Origin: Azohydromonas australica DSM 1124 | Lineage (GTDB): Bacteria > Pseudomonadota > Gammaproteobacteria > Burkholderiales > Burkholderiaceae_C | Assembly (NCBI RefSeq): GCF_000430725.1 | Contig: NZ_AUMO01000043.1 | Location: forward strand, 95,759-159,758 | Reading direction: 5' to 3' | DNA length: 64,000 nt | Made by a program: the position numbers and the translations under genes | Notes under the pieces: model-generated | Database searches by the model: none | What the model was told of the DNA's origin: nothing | The model's input: the letters and a program-made list of their open reading frames with translations, nothing else | In this document: positions 21,379 to 35,561 of the stretch, one piece after another | Layout of the letters: each line of letters begins with the position of its first letter | How positions within the stretch are numbered: position 1 is the stretch's first letter

Positions 21379-23259
21379 TCAGATCTCGACCTTGGAGCCC
21401 AGCTCCACGATGCGGTTGGCCGGCAGGTTCAGGAAGTCTGCCGCCGCCGAGGCGTTGCGGTGCATGCTGGCGAAGAGCTTCTCGCGCCACATCACCATGC
21501 CCTCGCCGATGGTCGGGATCACCACGTCTCGACTCAGGAAGTAGCTGGTGTCCATGTCGTCCAGCGGCACGCCGCGGCCCTTGAGCGCCTGCAGCGCCTC
21601 GGGCACGTCCGGGTCGTTCTTGAAGCCGAAGTGCAGCACCACCTGCCAGCAGTCGTGGCCCAGCGAGTGCACGCTCACGCGCTTGTCGAAGCCGATCCAG
21701 GGCACGTCGTGGTGCTGCACCGTGACGAACAGGTTGTATTCGTGCAGCACCTTGTTGTGCTTGAGGTTGTGCATCAGCGCGCTGGGCGTGAGGCCCTGCT
21801 CGGCCGCGAGGAACACCGCCGTGCCCGGCACGCGCTTGGGCGGGCTCATGAACACCGCCTCCAGGAATCCTTCGAGGTCGATGGCGTCGTCGCGCAGCCG
21901 CTCGGCCACCAGCGCGCGCCCGCGCCGCCAGGTGGTCATGAGCGTGAACATGCCGAAGCCGATGGCCAGCGGGAACCAGCCCCCGGCCACGAGCTTGAGC
22001 ATGTTGGATGCGAAGAAGGCCACGTCGATGACGAAGAAGAAGCCCGTGGCCGCCAGGCACAGCCACAGCGGGTAGCGCCAGCCGTAGCGGATGACGAAGA
22101 AGGTCATGACCGTGGTGATGGTCATGTCCAGCGTCACGGCGATGCCGTAGGCCGAGGCCAGGCGCGAGGACGTGCCGAACAGCGCCACCGCCAGCACGAT
22201 GAACACGTACAGCCCCCAGTTCACGAAGGGCACGTAGATCTGGCCCGTGTCCTTCACCGAGGTGTGCTTGATGTGCATGCGCGGCAGCAGGCCCATCTGG
22301 ATCGCCTGCTTGGTCACCGAGAAGGCCGCCGTGATCAGCGCCTGCGAGGCGATCACGGTGGCGGCGGTGGCCAGGAACACCAGCGGCAGCCGCGCCCACT
22401 GCGGCGCCAGCAGGTAGAAGGGGTTCTCGACCGCCGCCGGGTCGGCCAGCAGCAGCGCGCCCTGGCCGAAGTAGTTGACCACCAGCGACGGCATCACCAG
22501 CCCGTACCAGGCGATGCGGATGGGCCGCTTGCCGAAGTGCCCCAGGTCGGCATAGAGCGCCTCGCCGCCGGTGACGCACAGCACCACCGCGCCCAGCGCC
22601 AGGAAGGCCACCAGCTTGTGGTGCAGCCAGAAGTCGACGGCATAGGCCGGGTTGAGCGCGACCAGCACCCCGGGGTTGCCGACCACGTGCGGCAGCCCCA
22701 GCGCCACCAGCGTGATGAACCACACCAGCGTCACCGGGCCGAAGAAGCGGCCGATGTCGGCGGTGCCGAAGCGCTGCACCGCGAACAGCCCCGTGAGCAC
22801 CACCAGCGTGATCGGCACCACGAAGGGATGCAGGTGCTCGGAGGCCACCTCCAGGCCCTCCACCGCCGACAGCACCGAGATCGCCGGCGTGATCACGCCG
22901 TCGCCGTAGAAGATGGCCGTGCCGAACATGCCCACGGCCAGCAGCGCCTGGCGCAGCCGCGGGCGCTCGCGCACCGCGTGCGTGGCCAGCGCCAGCATCG
23001 CGATCAGGCCGCCTTCGCCGTTGTTGTCCGCACGCAGGATCAGCAGCACGTACTTCAGCGAGACGATGACCGTCATCGTCCAGAAGATCAGCGACAGCAC
23101 GCCCAGCACGTTGTCGGGCGTGGGCTCGACGTGGCCCGCGTGGAAGACTTCCTTGAGGGCGTACAGCGGGCTGGTGCCGATGTCGCCATAGACCACGCCC
23201 AGGGCGGCCAGCGTGAGGGCCGCCAGGGCGGACGGCGATTGGGAAGAGGAGGAACTCAC
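21379..23259 (-). CDS. kup: KUP family low-affinity potassium transporter
   Basis: A 626-residue transporter. The N-terminal hallmark [19 protein letters not shown] is followed by twelve membrane helices and a cytoplasmic C-terminal domain of about 170 residues. The start is a GTG with no clear ribosome site; the serine-rich leader [15 protein letters not shown] is ordinary for the family. KUP proteins take up potassium with protons. The gene follows gshA after 88 bases that hold a perfect hairpin, and heads the run kup-benE-gshB-uup. Confidence 0.96.
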   Translation of the reverse strand: MSSSSSQSPSALAALTLAALGVVYGDIGTSPLYALKEVFHAGHVEPTPDNVLGVLSLIFWTMTVIVSLKYVLLILRADNNGEGGLIAMLALATHAVRERPRLRQALLAVGMFGTAIFYGDGVITPAISVLSAVEGLEVASEHLHPFVVPITLVVLTGLFAVQRFGTADIGRFFGPVTLVWFITLVALGLPHVVGNPGVLVALNPAYAVDFWLHHKLVAFLALGAVVLCVTGGEALYADLGHFGKRPIRIAWYGLVMPSLVVNYFGQGALLLADPAAVENPFYLLAPQWARLPLVFLATAATVIASQALITAAFSVTKQAIQMGLLPRMHIKHTSVKDTGQIYVPFVNWGLYVFIVLAVALFGTSSRLASAYGIAVTLDMTITTVMTFFVIRYGWRYPLWLCLAATGFFFVIDVAFFASNMLKLVAGGWFPLAIGFGMFTLMTTWRRGRALVAERLRDDAIDLEGFLEAVFMSPPKRVPGTAVFLAAEQGLTPSALMHNLKHNKVLHEYNLFVTVQHHDVPWIGFDKRVSVHSLGHDCWQVVLHFGFKNDPDVPEALQALKGRGVPLDDMDTSYFLSRDVVIPTIGEGMVMWREKLFASMHRNASAAADFLNLPANRIVELGSKVEI

Positions 23260-23306
23260 AGGGCTGGACCCACCCGGGGCCCGTTACGCAAAGCTTCTAT
23301 TGTGGC

Positions 23307-23339
23307 TCCCGCGCGTTGTGCACCGCACAACGCGCGGGA
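23307..23339. repeat. Perfect 15-bp inverted repeat between gshA and kup
   Basis: Left arm TCCCGCGCGTTGTGC (23307-23321), three-base loop, right arm exactly complementary (23325-23339). No run of T follows on either side, so it is not a standard terminator. It sits eight bases past the gshA stop and about 50 bases before the kup start, where it could attenuate or protect the transcript. Confidence 0.75.
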
Positions 23340-23347
23340 ACGCCGGG

Positions 23348-24643
23348 TCACTCGTAGATCTCGGCGTCGGGGTCGGTGGCCTCAAGCTCGTAGCTGGCCG
23401 CCAGCATCGCCAGGCGGCCGATCACGCCGTACATGTAGAAGCGGTTGGGCGCGCTGACGCCGGGCTTCTCGCCGGGGCGCGGCATGTGGCTGGCCTCGGC
23501 GAAGGCCAGCGGCACGAAGGCCGCGCCGGGGGCGTTGAGGTTTTCGTCGATGCCGCGCTCGGCGTGCACGCGGTAGAAGCCGCCCACCACGTAGCGGTCG
23601 AGCATGTACACCACCGGCTCGGCCACCGCGTCGTTCATGCGCTCGTAGGTGGGCACGCCCTCCTGGATGATCACCTCGCTGACCTCCTGCCCCTCCTTGA
23701 TCACGCTCATCTTGTTGCGCGTGCGGCGGTTGAGGTCCTCCAGGTCCTTCGGATCGCGCACGGTCATGATGCCCATGCCGTAGGTGCCGGCGTCGGCCTT
23801 CACGACCACGAAGGGCTTCTCGTTGATGCCGTACTCCTTGTACTTGCGCCGCACCTTGGCCAGCAGGGCCTCGGCGTTGGACTGCACGCACTCCAGGCCC
23901 GTGCCGTCGGCGAAGTTGACCTGCCCGCACTGGGAGTACATCGGGTTGATCAGCCACGGGTCCATGCCCAGCAGCTTGGCGAACTTCTTGGCCACCTCCT
24001 CGTAGCTCTGGAAGTGGTTGCTCTTGCGCCGCACCGCCCAGCCCGCGTGCAGCGGCGGCAGCAGGTACTGCTCGTGCAGGTTCTCCAGCACCGCCGGGAT
24101 GCCGCCGGAGAGGTCGTTGTTGAGCAGGATGGTGCAGGGATCGAAATCCTTGAGGCCGAGCCGGCGCGGCGTGCGCACCAGCGGCTCCAGCGTCAGCGAG
24201 CCGCCGTCGGGCAGCGTCAGCGTGGTGGGCTTGGTGATGGTTTCGTCCAGCGTGCCCAGGCGCACGTTCAAGCCGGCCTGGTTGAAGATCTGCGTCAGGC
24301 GCTGGACATTGCTGAGGTAGAAGCTGTTGCGCGTGTGCTTCTCGGGGATGAGCAGCAGGTTCTTGGCCTCGGGACAGATCTTCTCGATGGCAGCCATCGC
24401 GGCCTGCACCGCCAGCGGCAGCATCTGGTCGGTGAGGTTGTTCCAGCCGCCGGGGTAGAGGTTGGTGTCCACCGGCGCGAGCTTGAAGCCGGCGTTGCGC
24501 ACGTCCACCGAGCTGTAGAAGGGCGGCGTGTGCTCCATCCACTCCAGGCGGAACCAGCGTTCGATGGCCGGCATCGACTCCAGGATGCGCTGCTCCAGCT
24601 CGTTGATCGGGCCGTTCAACGCGGTGATGAGATGCGGGACCAT
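23348..24643 (-). CDS. gshA: Glutamate-cysteine ligase (T. ferrooxidans type)
   Basis: A 431-residue enzyme for the first step of glutathione synthesis, joining glutamate and cysteine with ATP. It belongs to the class first defined in Thiobacillus ferrooxidans and common in beta-proteobacteria, unrelated in length to the E. coli type. Recognisable segments are WMEHTPPFYSSVDVRNAGFK, NTNLYPGGWNN-like DTNLYPGGWNNLTDQM, and VVVKADAGTYGMGIMTV. The ATG at 24643 (MVPHLITALN) matches the family start; the upstream extension to 24739 looks non-coding. Confidence 0.95.
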   Translation of the reverse strand: MVPHLITALNGPINELEQRILESMPAIERWFRLEWMEHTPPFYSSVDVRNAGFKLAPVDTNLYPGGWNNLTDQMLPLAVQAAMAAIEKICPEAKNLLLIPEKHTRNSFYLSNVQRLTQIFNQAGLNVRLGTLDETITKPTTLTLPDGGSLTLEPLVRTPRRLGLKDFDPCTILLNNDLSGGIPAVLENLHEQYLLPPLHAGWAVRRKSNHFQSYEEVAKKFAKLLGMDPWLINPMYSQCGQVNFADGTGLECVQSNAEALLAKVRRKYKEYGINEKPFVVVKADAGTYGMGIMTVRDPKDLEDLNRRTRNKMSVIKEGQEVSEVIIQEGVPTYERMNDAVAEPVVYMLDRYVVGGFYRVHAERGIDENLNAPGAAFVPLAFAEASHMPRPGEKPGVSAPNRFYMYGVIGRLAMLAASYELEATDPDAEIYE

Positions 24644-24776
24644 GGTTCGGGATTTCTTGGACTTCGACTGAGGGATTCTAGGCAGGTGGCATACCTGTCG
24701 GTGCGAGTCTTGCCCAGGAAACCGGCACGCCCGCCACAACTGGCCCGGCGCCGAGGACGGCGCCTCGCGGTTTCAG

Positions 24777-24805
24777 AAGAAAAAAGGCCACCCCGAGGGG
24801 TGGCC
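24777..24805 (-). terminator. Rho-independent terminator after amtB
   Basis: Stem GGCCACCCC / GGGGTGGCC (24786-24794 and 24797-24805; the two-base turn means the inner pairs open). On the minus strand it is followed by TTTTTTCTT. It lies about 115 bases past the amtB stop and ends the torF-glnK-amtB transcript before gshA. Confidence 0.85.
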
Positions 24806-24918
24806 GAAGTTCGCTACCGCAACCGCAGCGAAGAGACTGCTCTGGAGCGGGGGCGCCTGCTTGGGGCGGCGCCACCCGCGGGTTCCGGAGGCGCCCACCG
24901 GGGCGGGCGCCGGGGGGA

Positions 24919-26385
24919 TCAGCGGTTGTACGCCGTCTCGCCGTGCGAGCTGATGTCCAGGCCCTCGCGCTCTTCCTCTTCGGACACGCGCAGGCCGATC
25001 ACCATGTCCACCAGCTTGTAGGCGACCACGGCAACCACGGCCGACCACACGATGGTGGTGATCACGCCTTGCGCCTGCACCCACACCTGGGCACCGATGC
25101 CACCCCACTCGCCGCACTTGTCGGTGACGTAGTTGCAGATGCCCGTGCCGCCCAGGTCGGGCGAGGCGAACACGCCGGTCAGCAGCGCGCCCAGGATGCC
25201 GCCCACGCCGTGCACGCCGAAGACGTCCAGCGAATCGTCGGCACCGAGCATGCGCTTGAGGCCGTTGACGCCCCACAGGCAGATGAAGCCCGCCAGCAGG
25301 CCGATCACCAGCGCGCCGCCCACGCCCACGAAGCCGCAGGCCGGGGTGATGGCCACTAGGCCGGCCACCGCACCGGAGGCAGCGCCCAGCATCGAGGCCT
25401 TGCCCTTCATCAGCGCTTCACCGGCGATCCAGCTCAGCGTCGCCGCAGCCGTGGCCACCACGGTGTTGGCGAAGGCCAGCGCGGCCGTGCCGTTGGCTTC
25501 CAGGTTGGAGCCGGCGTTGAAGCCGAACCAGCCCACCCACAGCAGCGAGGCACCGACCATGGTCAGCGTCAGGCTGTGCGGAGCCATGGACTCGCGGCCG
25601 TAGCCCACGCGCTTGCCCACCATGAAGGCGCCCACCAGGCCCGCCACGGCGGCGTTGATGTGCACCACGGTGCCGCCGGCGAAGTCCAGCGCGCCCTTGG
25701 CCCACAGCCAGCCCGCGTTGGCGGTGACGGCAGCCAGGGTCTCCTCGCTGGTGATGGCGTCCGGGCCGTCCCAGTACCAGACCATGTGCGCCACGGGCAG
25801 GTAGCTGAAGGTGAACCACAGCACCGAGAAGGCCAGCACCGCCGAGAACTTGATGCGCTCGGCGAAGGCCCCCACGATCAGCGCCACGGTGATGGCGGCG
25901 AAGGCGCCCTGGAAGCTCATGAAGCTGAGCTCCGGCAGCACCACGCCCTTGCTGAAGGTCGCGGCCACGGATTCGGGCGTGACGCCCTTGAGGAACAGCT
26001 TGTCCAGCGTGCCGATGAACGGGTTGCCGGCCGTGAAGGCTGCCGAGTAGCCGTAGACCACCCACAGCACCGAGATCAACGCGAAGACCACGAAGACCTG
26101 CATCAGCACCGACAGCATGTTCTTGCTGCGCACCAGGCCGCCGTAGAAGAGCGCCAGGCCCGGGACGATCATCAGGATGACCAGCGCGGTGGAGATCATC
26201 AGGAAGGCCGTGTCGCCCTTGTTGGGCACCGGCGCGGCCGCAGCGGCCGAGGCCACGTCGGCCACGGCGCTGGCGGCTTGCGCTACGCCGCTGGCGGCGA
26301 CCGCCACGGCGTCCTGCGCCAGCACGCCGCTGGCCACACCCAGGCCGGCCAGACCGGCCGCCAGGGGGAGAAGAAGCTTTCTCAT
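24919..26385 (-). CDS. amtB: Ammonium transporter
   Basis: A 488-residue Amt protein. It has a cleavable signal peptide (MRKLLLPLAAGLAGLGVASG), an alanine-rich linker of about 30 residues, and eleven membrane helices. The twin pore histidines are in LPVAHMVWYWDGP and FGVHGVGGILGALLTG. Amt channels conduct ammonium/ammonia under nitrogen shortage and are shut by the P-II protein. The C-terminal tail EEEEREGLDISSHGETAYNR is the P-II docking region. It is the last gene of the operon, 34 bases after glnK. Confidence 0.97.
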   Translation of the reverse strand: MRKLLLPLAAGLAGLGVASGVLAQDAVAVAASGVAQAASAVADVASAAAAAPVPNKGDTAFLMISTALVILMIVPGLALFYGGLVRSKNMLSVLMQVFVVFALISVLWVVYGYSAAFTAGNPFIGTLDKLFLKGVTPESVAATFSKGVVLPELSFMSFQGAFAAITVALIVGAFAERIKFSAVLAFSVLWFTFSYLPVAHMVWYWDGPDAITSEETLAAVTANAGWLWAKGALDFAGGTVVHINAAVAGLVGAFMVGKRVGYGRESMAPHSLTLTMVGASLLWVGWFGFNAGSNLEANGTAALAFANTVVATAAATLSWIAGEALMKGKASMLGAASGAVAGLVAITPACGFVGVGGALVIGLLAGFICLWGVNGLKRMLGADDSLDVFGVHGVGGILGALLTGVFASPDLGGTGICNYVTDKCGEWGGIGAQVWVQAQGVITTIVWSAVVAVVAYKLVDMVIGLRVSEEEEREGLDISSHGETAYNR

Positions 26386-26419
26386 GATTTTGTCTGTGTG
26401 GTGTGGTCGGACTGCCGCG

Positions 26420-26770
<351 letters not shown>

Positions 26771-27520
26771 TCAAAAGGTGTACTTGACTCCGACCACGAG
26801 CGCATTCTTACCCGTGAACTTGGAGCCGTCGGACGCCGGGGTGACGTAGAAGGCCTTATCGGCATTCGTACCCACGAAAGTGGCGCTCACCACGAAGCCG
26901 CTGAAGTCCTTGGAAACGCCCAGCGAGTAGTCGGTGTAGGAGCCCAGGTCGTCATTGGGACCCTTGATCTTCTGGTAGCCCACGTGCGGCACCAGCATGT
27001 AGCCGTCGGTGATCTCGAAGCTGCCCGACAGGTCGAAATAGAAGCTGTTCTTGCTGTCCGGGTTGCCGAAGGTGTTCGTCAGCGCGTGCGAGTACTTGGC
27101 CGTCACGGGACCGTAGGTCATCGCGCCGTAGAGCTCGGTCGTGTTGGCGTTCTTGAGGCCGGTGACGTTGCCCAGCTTGTTGCGCGGATACCAGTACTGC
27201 AGCAGGCCCACGTCGTAGCCCAGGCCTTCCATGATCGAGCCTTTGTAGCCGCCGTAGACGTCGACCTCGACGCTGCCCTTCTCCGCACCGGCGTCCTTAA
27301 TCCACTTGATGGTCGAGGCCCAGGTACCGACATAGAAGCCGCCATCGGCGCTCTGCACCCAATCCGCCCCGCCCTGCAGCGCCGGATCCAGGCGGCTCTG
27401 CGAGATGCCGCGATAGCGGTAGTCGGTCACTGCGCCCACGTTGAAGCTCACGTCGGCTTGGGCCGGCAGGCTGCTCAGCGAAGCAAGGGTCGCGACGGCA
27501 AGGAAGGCTTTTTTGATCAT
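26771..27520 (-). CDS. TorF family putative porin
   Basis: A 249-residue outer-membrane protein with a signal peptide (MIKKAFLAVATLASLSSLPA, cut near AQA-DV). The TorF opening FNVGAVTDYRYRGISQSR is followed by alternating beta strands. The C-terminus is VVGVKYTF, ending in the aromatic Phe needed for barrel assembly. It is first in the operon with glnK and amtB, so it is probably a nitrogen-induced outer-membrane pore. GGAG lies six bases before the ATG, and the sigma-54 promoter is about 35 bases upstream. Confidence 0.93.
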   Translation of the reverse strand: MIKKAFLAVATLASLSSLPAQADVSFNVGAVTDYRYRGISQSRLDPALQGGADWVQSADGGFYVGTWASTIKWIKDAGAEKGSVEVDVYGGYKGSIMEGLGYDVGLLQYWYPRNKLGNVTGLKNANTTELYGAMTYGPVTAKYSHALTNTFGNPDSKNSFYFDLSGSFEITDGYMLVPHVGYQKIKGPNDDLGSYTDYSLGVSKDFSGFVVSATFVGTNADKAFYVTPASDGSKFTGKNALVVGVKYTF

Positions 27521-27553
27521 GAACGCTCCGGATTGATAGGTGCCTACCTAAAA

Positions 27554-27570
27554 CTGCACCTTCCGTGCCA
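27554..27570 (-). promoter_or_regulatory. Sigma-54 promoter of torF-glnK-amtB
   Basis: The minus strand reads TGGCACGGAAGGTGCAG. The -24 GG and the -12 GC are exactly ten bases apart, and TGGCACG matches the -24 consensus fully. Transcription would start near 27545, about 25 bases before the torF ATG. The NtrC-like site about 85 bases further upstream supports the call. Confidence 0.88.
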
Positions 27571-27621
27571 GCACGAATCTGGACTTTCCCGGGTGCATTC
27601 CTCCGCGGCATCAAGCTGCGG

Positions 27622-27638
27622 TGCACCAGGCTGGTGAA
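27622..27638. promoter_or_regulatory. NtrC-type enhancer site
   Basis: TGCACCAGGCTGGTGAA is a 17-base dyad matching the NtrC consensus TGCACCA-N3-TGGTGCA at 13 of 14 defined positions. It is centred about 85 bases upstream of the predicted sigma-54 start site, a normal enhancer distance. It also lies about 105 bases before yifB, which probably uses its own promoter. Confidence 0.78.
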
Positions 27639-27742
27639 AACGGCGTCCAATCCCTGCTTTGGTGCGCCTTCACACGGGGCGTTACAAGTAAGTCACAGTT
27701 CTCCACAATGGCCTGACGACGGGACCCCACGGGAGGACGCGG

Positions 27743-29266
27743 ATGTCGCTGGCCGTGCTGTGCAGTCGGGCGCTGGACGCCCTGGAAGCGCCTGAAGTGC
27801 GCGTGGAAGTGCATCTGGCCAACGGGCTGCCCAGCTTCACGCTGGTGGGCCTGGCCGACACCGAGGTCAAGGAGGCGCGCGAGCGGGTGCGCGCGGCGCT
27901 GGGACACAGCGGCCTGCCCTTTCCGCACAACAAGCGCATCACGGTGAACTTGGCACCGGCGGACCTGCCCAAGGAGTCCGGGCGCTTCGACCTGCCCATC
28001 GCGCTGGGCATCCTGGCCGCCGCGGGCGAGCTCGACATGGCGGCGCTCGGCCGCTTCGAGTTCGCGGGCGAGCTGTCGTTGGCCGGCGAGCTGCGCCCGG
28101 TGCGCGGCGCCGTCGCGCTGGCCCTGGCGCTGCGCCGCGCGGGCAGCACGCGCACGCTGGTGCTGCCCGCCGAGAGCGCCGAGCAGGCCGCGCTGGTGCA
28201 GGGCGTGGACGTGCGCCGCGCCACGCACCTGCTGCAGGTGGTGGCCGCGCTGCGGCCGGGCGACGCCGCTGTGCCGCTGCCGCGCGCGCAGGCCCTGCCG
28301 CAGCCGGCCCCGGCCGCGCTGCCCGACCTGCGCGAGGTGCGCGGCCAAAGCGCCGCCAAGCGCGTGTTGGAGATCACGGCCGCCGGCGGCCATTCGCTGC
28401 TGATGGTGGGCAGCCCGGGCAGCGGCAAGTCGATGCTGGCACACCGGCTCGCGGCGCTGCTGCCGCCCATGGCCGAGGACGAGGCGCTGGCCAGCGCCGC
28501 GCTGCAGGGACTCTCCAGCAGCGGCTTCAACGTCGCGCACTGGGGACTGCGACCGGTGCGCACGCCGCACCACTCGGCCAGCGCGGTGGCGCTGGTGGGC
28601 GGGGGCTCGCCGCCCAAGCCGGGCGAGATCTCGCTCGCCCATGGCGGCGTGCTGTTCCTCGACGAGTTGCCGGAGTTCCCGCGCATGGCGCTGGAGGCGC
28701 TGCGCGAGCCGCTGGAGAGCGGGCGCATCACGCTCTCGCGCGCTGGGCGCCAGGCCAGCTACCCGGCGCGCTTCCAGCTCGTGGCCGCCATGAACCCCTG
28801 CCCCTGCGGCTGGCTGGGCGCCTTCGCCGCCACCGGCCGGCCCTGCCGCTGCACGGCGCAGGCCATCCAGCGCTACCAGGGACGGCTCTCCGGCCCGCTG
28901 CTGGACCGCATCGACCTCCAGCTCGAAGTGCCCGCCGTCAAGCCCGCCGAGATGCTGGCCGCGGCCGAGGGCGAGCCCAGCGCCGTGGTGGCGCAGCGCG
29001 TGGCCGCGGCACGCGAGCGCGCCCTGGCGCGCCAGGGCCAGCCCAACGCCAACCTCGACGCCGCCGGGCTGGACCAGCACGTGCGCCCGGAGGCCGCCGC
29101 GCTGCGCCTCATCGAGCAGGCCGCCACGCGGCTGGGCTGGTCCGGCCGCAGCCTGCACCGGGCGCTGAAGGTGGCGCGCACCATCGCCGACCTCGCCGGC
29201 GAGGACCAGCCCGGCGTGGCCCACGTGGCCGAGGCGCTGCAGTACCGCCGCGCCCTGCCCGGCTGA
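27743..29266 (+). CDS. comM: YifB/ComM family Mg-chelatase-like ATPase
   Basis: A 507-residue AAA+ protein. An N-terminal Lon-protease-like fold (VEVHLANGLPSFTLVGLADT, NLAPADLPKESGRFDLPIAL) precedes an AAA+ module. Walker A is GSPGSGKSML and Walker B is GGVLFLDELPEFPR. A zinc-like CPCG-x-C element (NPCPCGWLGAF) and a C-terminal helical lid follow. ComM is a helicase that promotes branch migration in natural transformation in Vibrio; the broader YifB family role is less clear. It diverges from the nitrogen operon. Confidence 0.95.
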   Translation: MSLAVLCSRALDALEAPEVRVEVHLANGLPSFTLVGLADTEVKEARERVRAALGHSGLPFPHNKRITVNLAPADLPKESGRFDLPIALGILAAAGELDMAALGRFEFAGELSLAGELRPVRGAVALALALRRAGSTRTLVLPAESAEQAALVQGVDVRRATHLLQVVAALRPGDAAVPLPRAQALPQPAPAALPDLREVRGQSAAKRVLEITAAGGHSLLMVGSPGSGKSMLAHRLAALLPPMAEDEALASAALQGLSSSGFNVAHWGLRPVRTPHHSASAVALVGGGSPPKPGEISLAHGGVLFLDELPEFPRMALEALREPLESGRITLSRAGRQASYPARFQLVAAMNPCPCGWLGAFAATGRPCRCTAQAIQRYQGRLSGPLLDRIDLQLEVPAVKPAEMLAAAEGEPSAVVAQRVAAARERALARQGQPNANLDAAGLDQHVRPEAAALRLIEQAATRLGWSGRSLHRALKVARTIADLAGEDQPGVAHVAEALQYRRALPG

Positions 29267-29276
29267 GCCAACGAAA

Positions 29277-29312
29277 ACGGCCGGCCGCTCCAGGTCCTGG
29301 AGCGCCGGCCGT
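29277..29312. terminator. Probable bidirectional terminator
   Basis: A long stem, ACGGCCGG-CGCTCCAGG against CCTGGAGCG-CCGGCCGT, with one bulged base, sits between the converging comM and glycine-zipper genes. On the minus strand GTTTTCGTT follows; on the plus strand only TTC does. It most likely ends the minus-strand gene and may also stop comM transcripts. Confidence 0.6.
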
Positions 29313-29343
29313 TCAGGAGCCCATCACCGGGCCCGCAGAAGCC

Positions 29344-30108
29344 TCACTGCGCGCGCAGCGTGCCGCCCTCCTCCACCACGCGCGTGCCCGCGGCGACAGG
29401 GTGGGATTGCGTGACCCGGCGCACGCTGCCGTCGTCCATGCGCACGCGCACCTCGTACACCGTCTCCGAGCGCACGCGCTTCTCGATCTCGTGGCCGGCG
29501 AAGCCGCCACCTACCGCGCCCAGCACCGTCGCCACCTTGCGGCCGTTGCCGCCGCCCACCTGGTTGCCCAGCACGCCGCCGAGCACGCCGCCCGCCACCG
29601 CGCCGATGCCCTGCGCCGGCCCTTCCTGGCGGATGGTCTGCACCGACTCCACCACGCCGCAGCTGCGGCACACCGGCGCCTGCGCCACCGGCTGGGCCAC
29701 CGGTTGCGGCTGCGCCACGGGTGCTGGAGCGGGAGCGGGCGCCGGCGCGCGCGCGACGCTGCGGTGCGCGGGCTGCGGCGCCGGGGCCGGTGCGTGCTGC
29801 ACGGGCGCCGGCCGGGGGGGCGGGCTCTGTACCTCGTCGGCCGGCGTGTCGGGGGGCGCCAGGCGATTCACGTTCGCGGCCGGAGCCTGCGCGGCCAGCA
29901 CCGGAGCGCCGGCTGACGACTCGCCGCCCGCCGGGGCCTGCGTCGCCGCGGCCACGGGCGCCGCGGCCGGCGCGGAGGCCTGGCCGCGCAGCATCCAGCC
30001 GCCGCCCAGGCCCAGCGCCGCCACCAGCGCGGCACCACCCACCAGGGCCACGGGGGAGCGCAGCGCCGAAGCCGGGCGCGCCGTCGTCATGTCGTTCATG
30101 CCTTGCAT
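29344..30108 (-). CDS. Glycine-zipper 2TM domain envelope protein
   Basis: A protein of about 254 residues. It has an N-terminal membrane anchor (SPVALVGGAALVAALGLGGGW) and a proline/alanine-rich periplasmic linker of about 120 residues. A glycine-zipper region (GIGAVAGGVLGGVLGNQVGG and VLGAVGGGFAGHEIEK) follows, as in the 17-kDa surface antigen/SlyB family. A conserved tail YEVRVRMDDGSVRRV is typical of the family. Two cysteines (CRSCG) precede the zipper. The ATG at 30108 is a tentative choice; starts at 30099 and 30090 are also possible, and none has a strong ribosome site. Confidence 0.82.
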   Translation of the reverse strand: MQGMNDMTTARPASALRSPVALVGGAALVAALGLGGGWMLRGQASAPAAAPVAAATQAPAGGESSAGAPVLAAQAPAANVNRLAPPDTPADEVQSPPPRPAPVQHAPAPAPQPAHRSVARAPAPAPAPAPVAQPQPVAQPVAQAPVCRSCGVVESVQTIRQEGPAQGIGAVAGGVLGGVLGNQVGGGNGRKVATVLGAVGGGFAGHEIEKRVRSETVYEVRVRMDDGSVRRVTQSHPVAAGTRVVEEGGTLRAQ

Positions 30109-30200
30109 TGCTCTTGGAATCCAGACCGCCGAAGGGCGATCCCTGCCTAGGCAACGATCGGGAACGCCCCTCGGCAGACAGCGGCAGCGGCGGAACTGCA

Positions 30201-30233
30201 ACCAAATACAAACGCCCGGGCGGTGCCGGGCGT
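30201..30233 (-). terminator. Rho-independent terminator of metH operon
   Basis: Perfect 8-bp stem ACGCCCGG / CCGGGCGT (30212-30219 and 30226-30233) with a six-base loop. On the minus strand it is followed by TTTGTATTTGG. It lies about 45 bases past the metH stop. Confidence 0.75.
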
Positions 30234-30275
30234 CGTGTCAGGACCGGAGGGCGGCTCGCAGGCCGCGCCCCGGGA

Positions 30276-32999
<2,724 letters not shown>

Positions 33000-33019
33000 G
33001 GCGAGGTGCTCACAAGTTG

Positions 33020-33100
33020 CCCGTTCGCCCTGAGCTTGGTCGATGCGGTCTGCAGCCCGGCTGTGCCACAGAGGGCTTCGACAAGCCCAGCCCGAACGGG
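33020..33100. repeat. REP-like palindromic element, copy 1
   Basis: Two imperfectly complementary arms, CCCGTTCGCCCTGAGC at the left and CAGCCCGAACGGG at the right, flank about 30 bases. Each arm carries a TCGA-G core (TTGGTCGATGC and GGCTTCGACAAG). The same arms recur at 43305-43379. It fills most of the gap between the two metH genes. Repeats with a CCGTTCG...TCGAAG arm are, from memory, widespread between genes of Comamonadaceae; they usually do not encode anything. Confidence 0.75.
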
Positions 33101-33107
33101 GAATGAA

Positions 33108-34160
<1,053 letters not shown>

Positions 34161-34427
34161 CCTGGCATTGTAGGAAGCGAGCGATGGCATCCCAGGCGCG
34201 GCGGCATGCGCCGGCCGGGGGCGGCTGTCAAGTCCTGCGCTGACTCAGGGCTTCACTCGGCTTCAGGGCTTGGCGATGGACACGCCGTGCCGGGGATCGT
34301 CAGGCCCGCGGCCGCTCCTTCGGCCTCCAGGGCCATCCCGGTTTCGCGCACCACCGCGCTCCCCTTGGCGGCCTCCTCGCCACCGCAACCGGCCACCACA
34401 AAACGGCACGCCCGGCCACGCCCGCCC

Positions 34428-35561
<1,134 letters not shown>

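Noticed and set aside
34161..34427. Possible cobalamin riboswitch near metH
   Set aside because: No B12-box-like sequence was recognised upstream of the first metH gene; the gap is mostly spacer after the secreted-protein gene.
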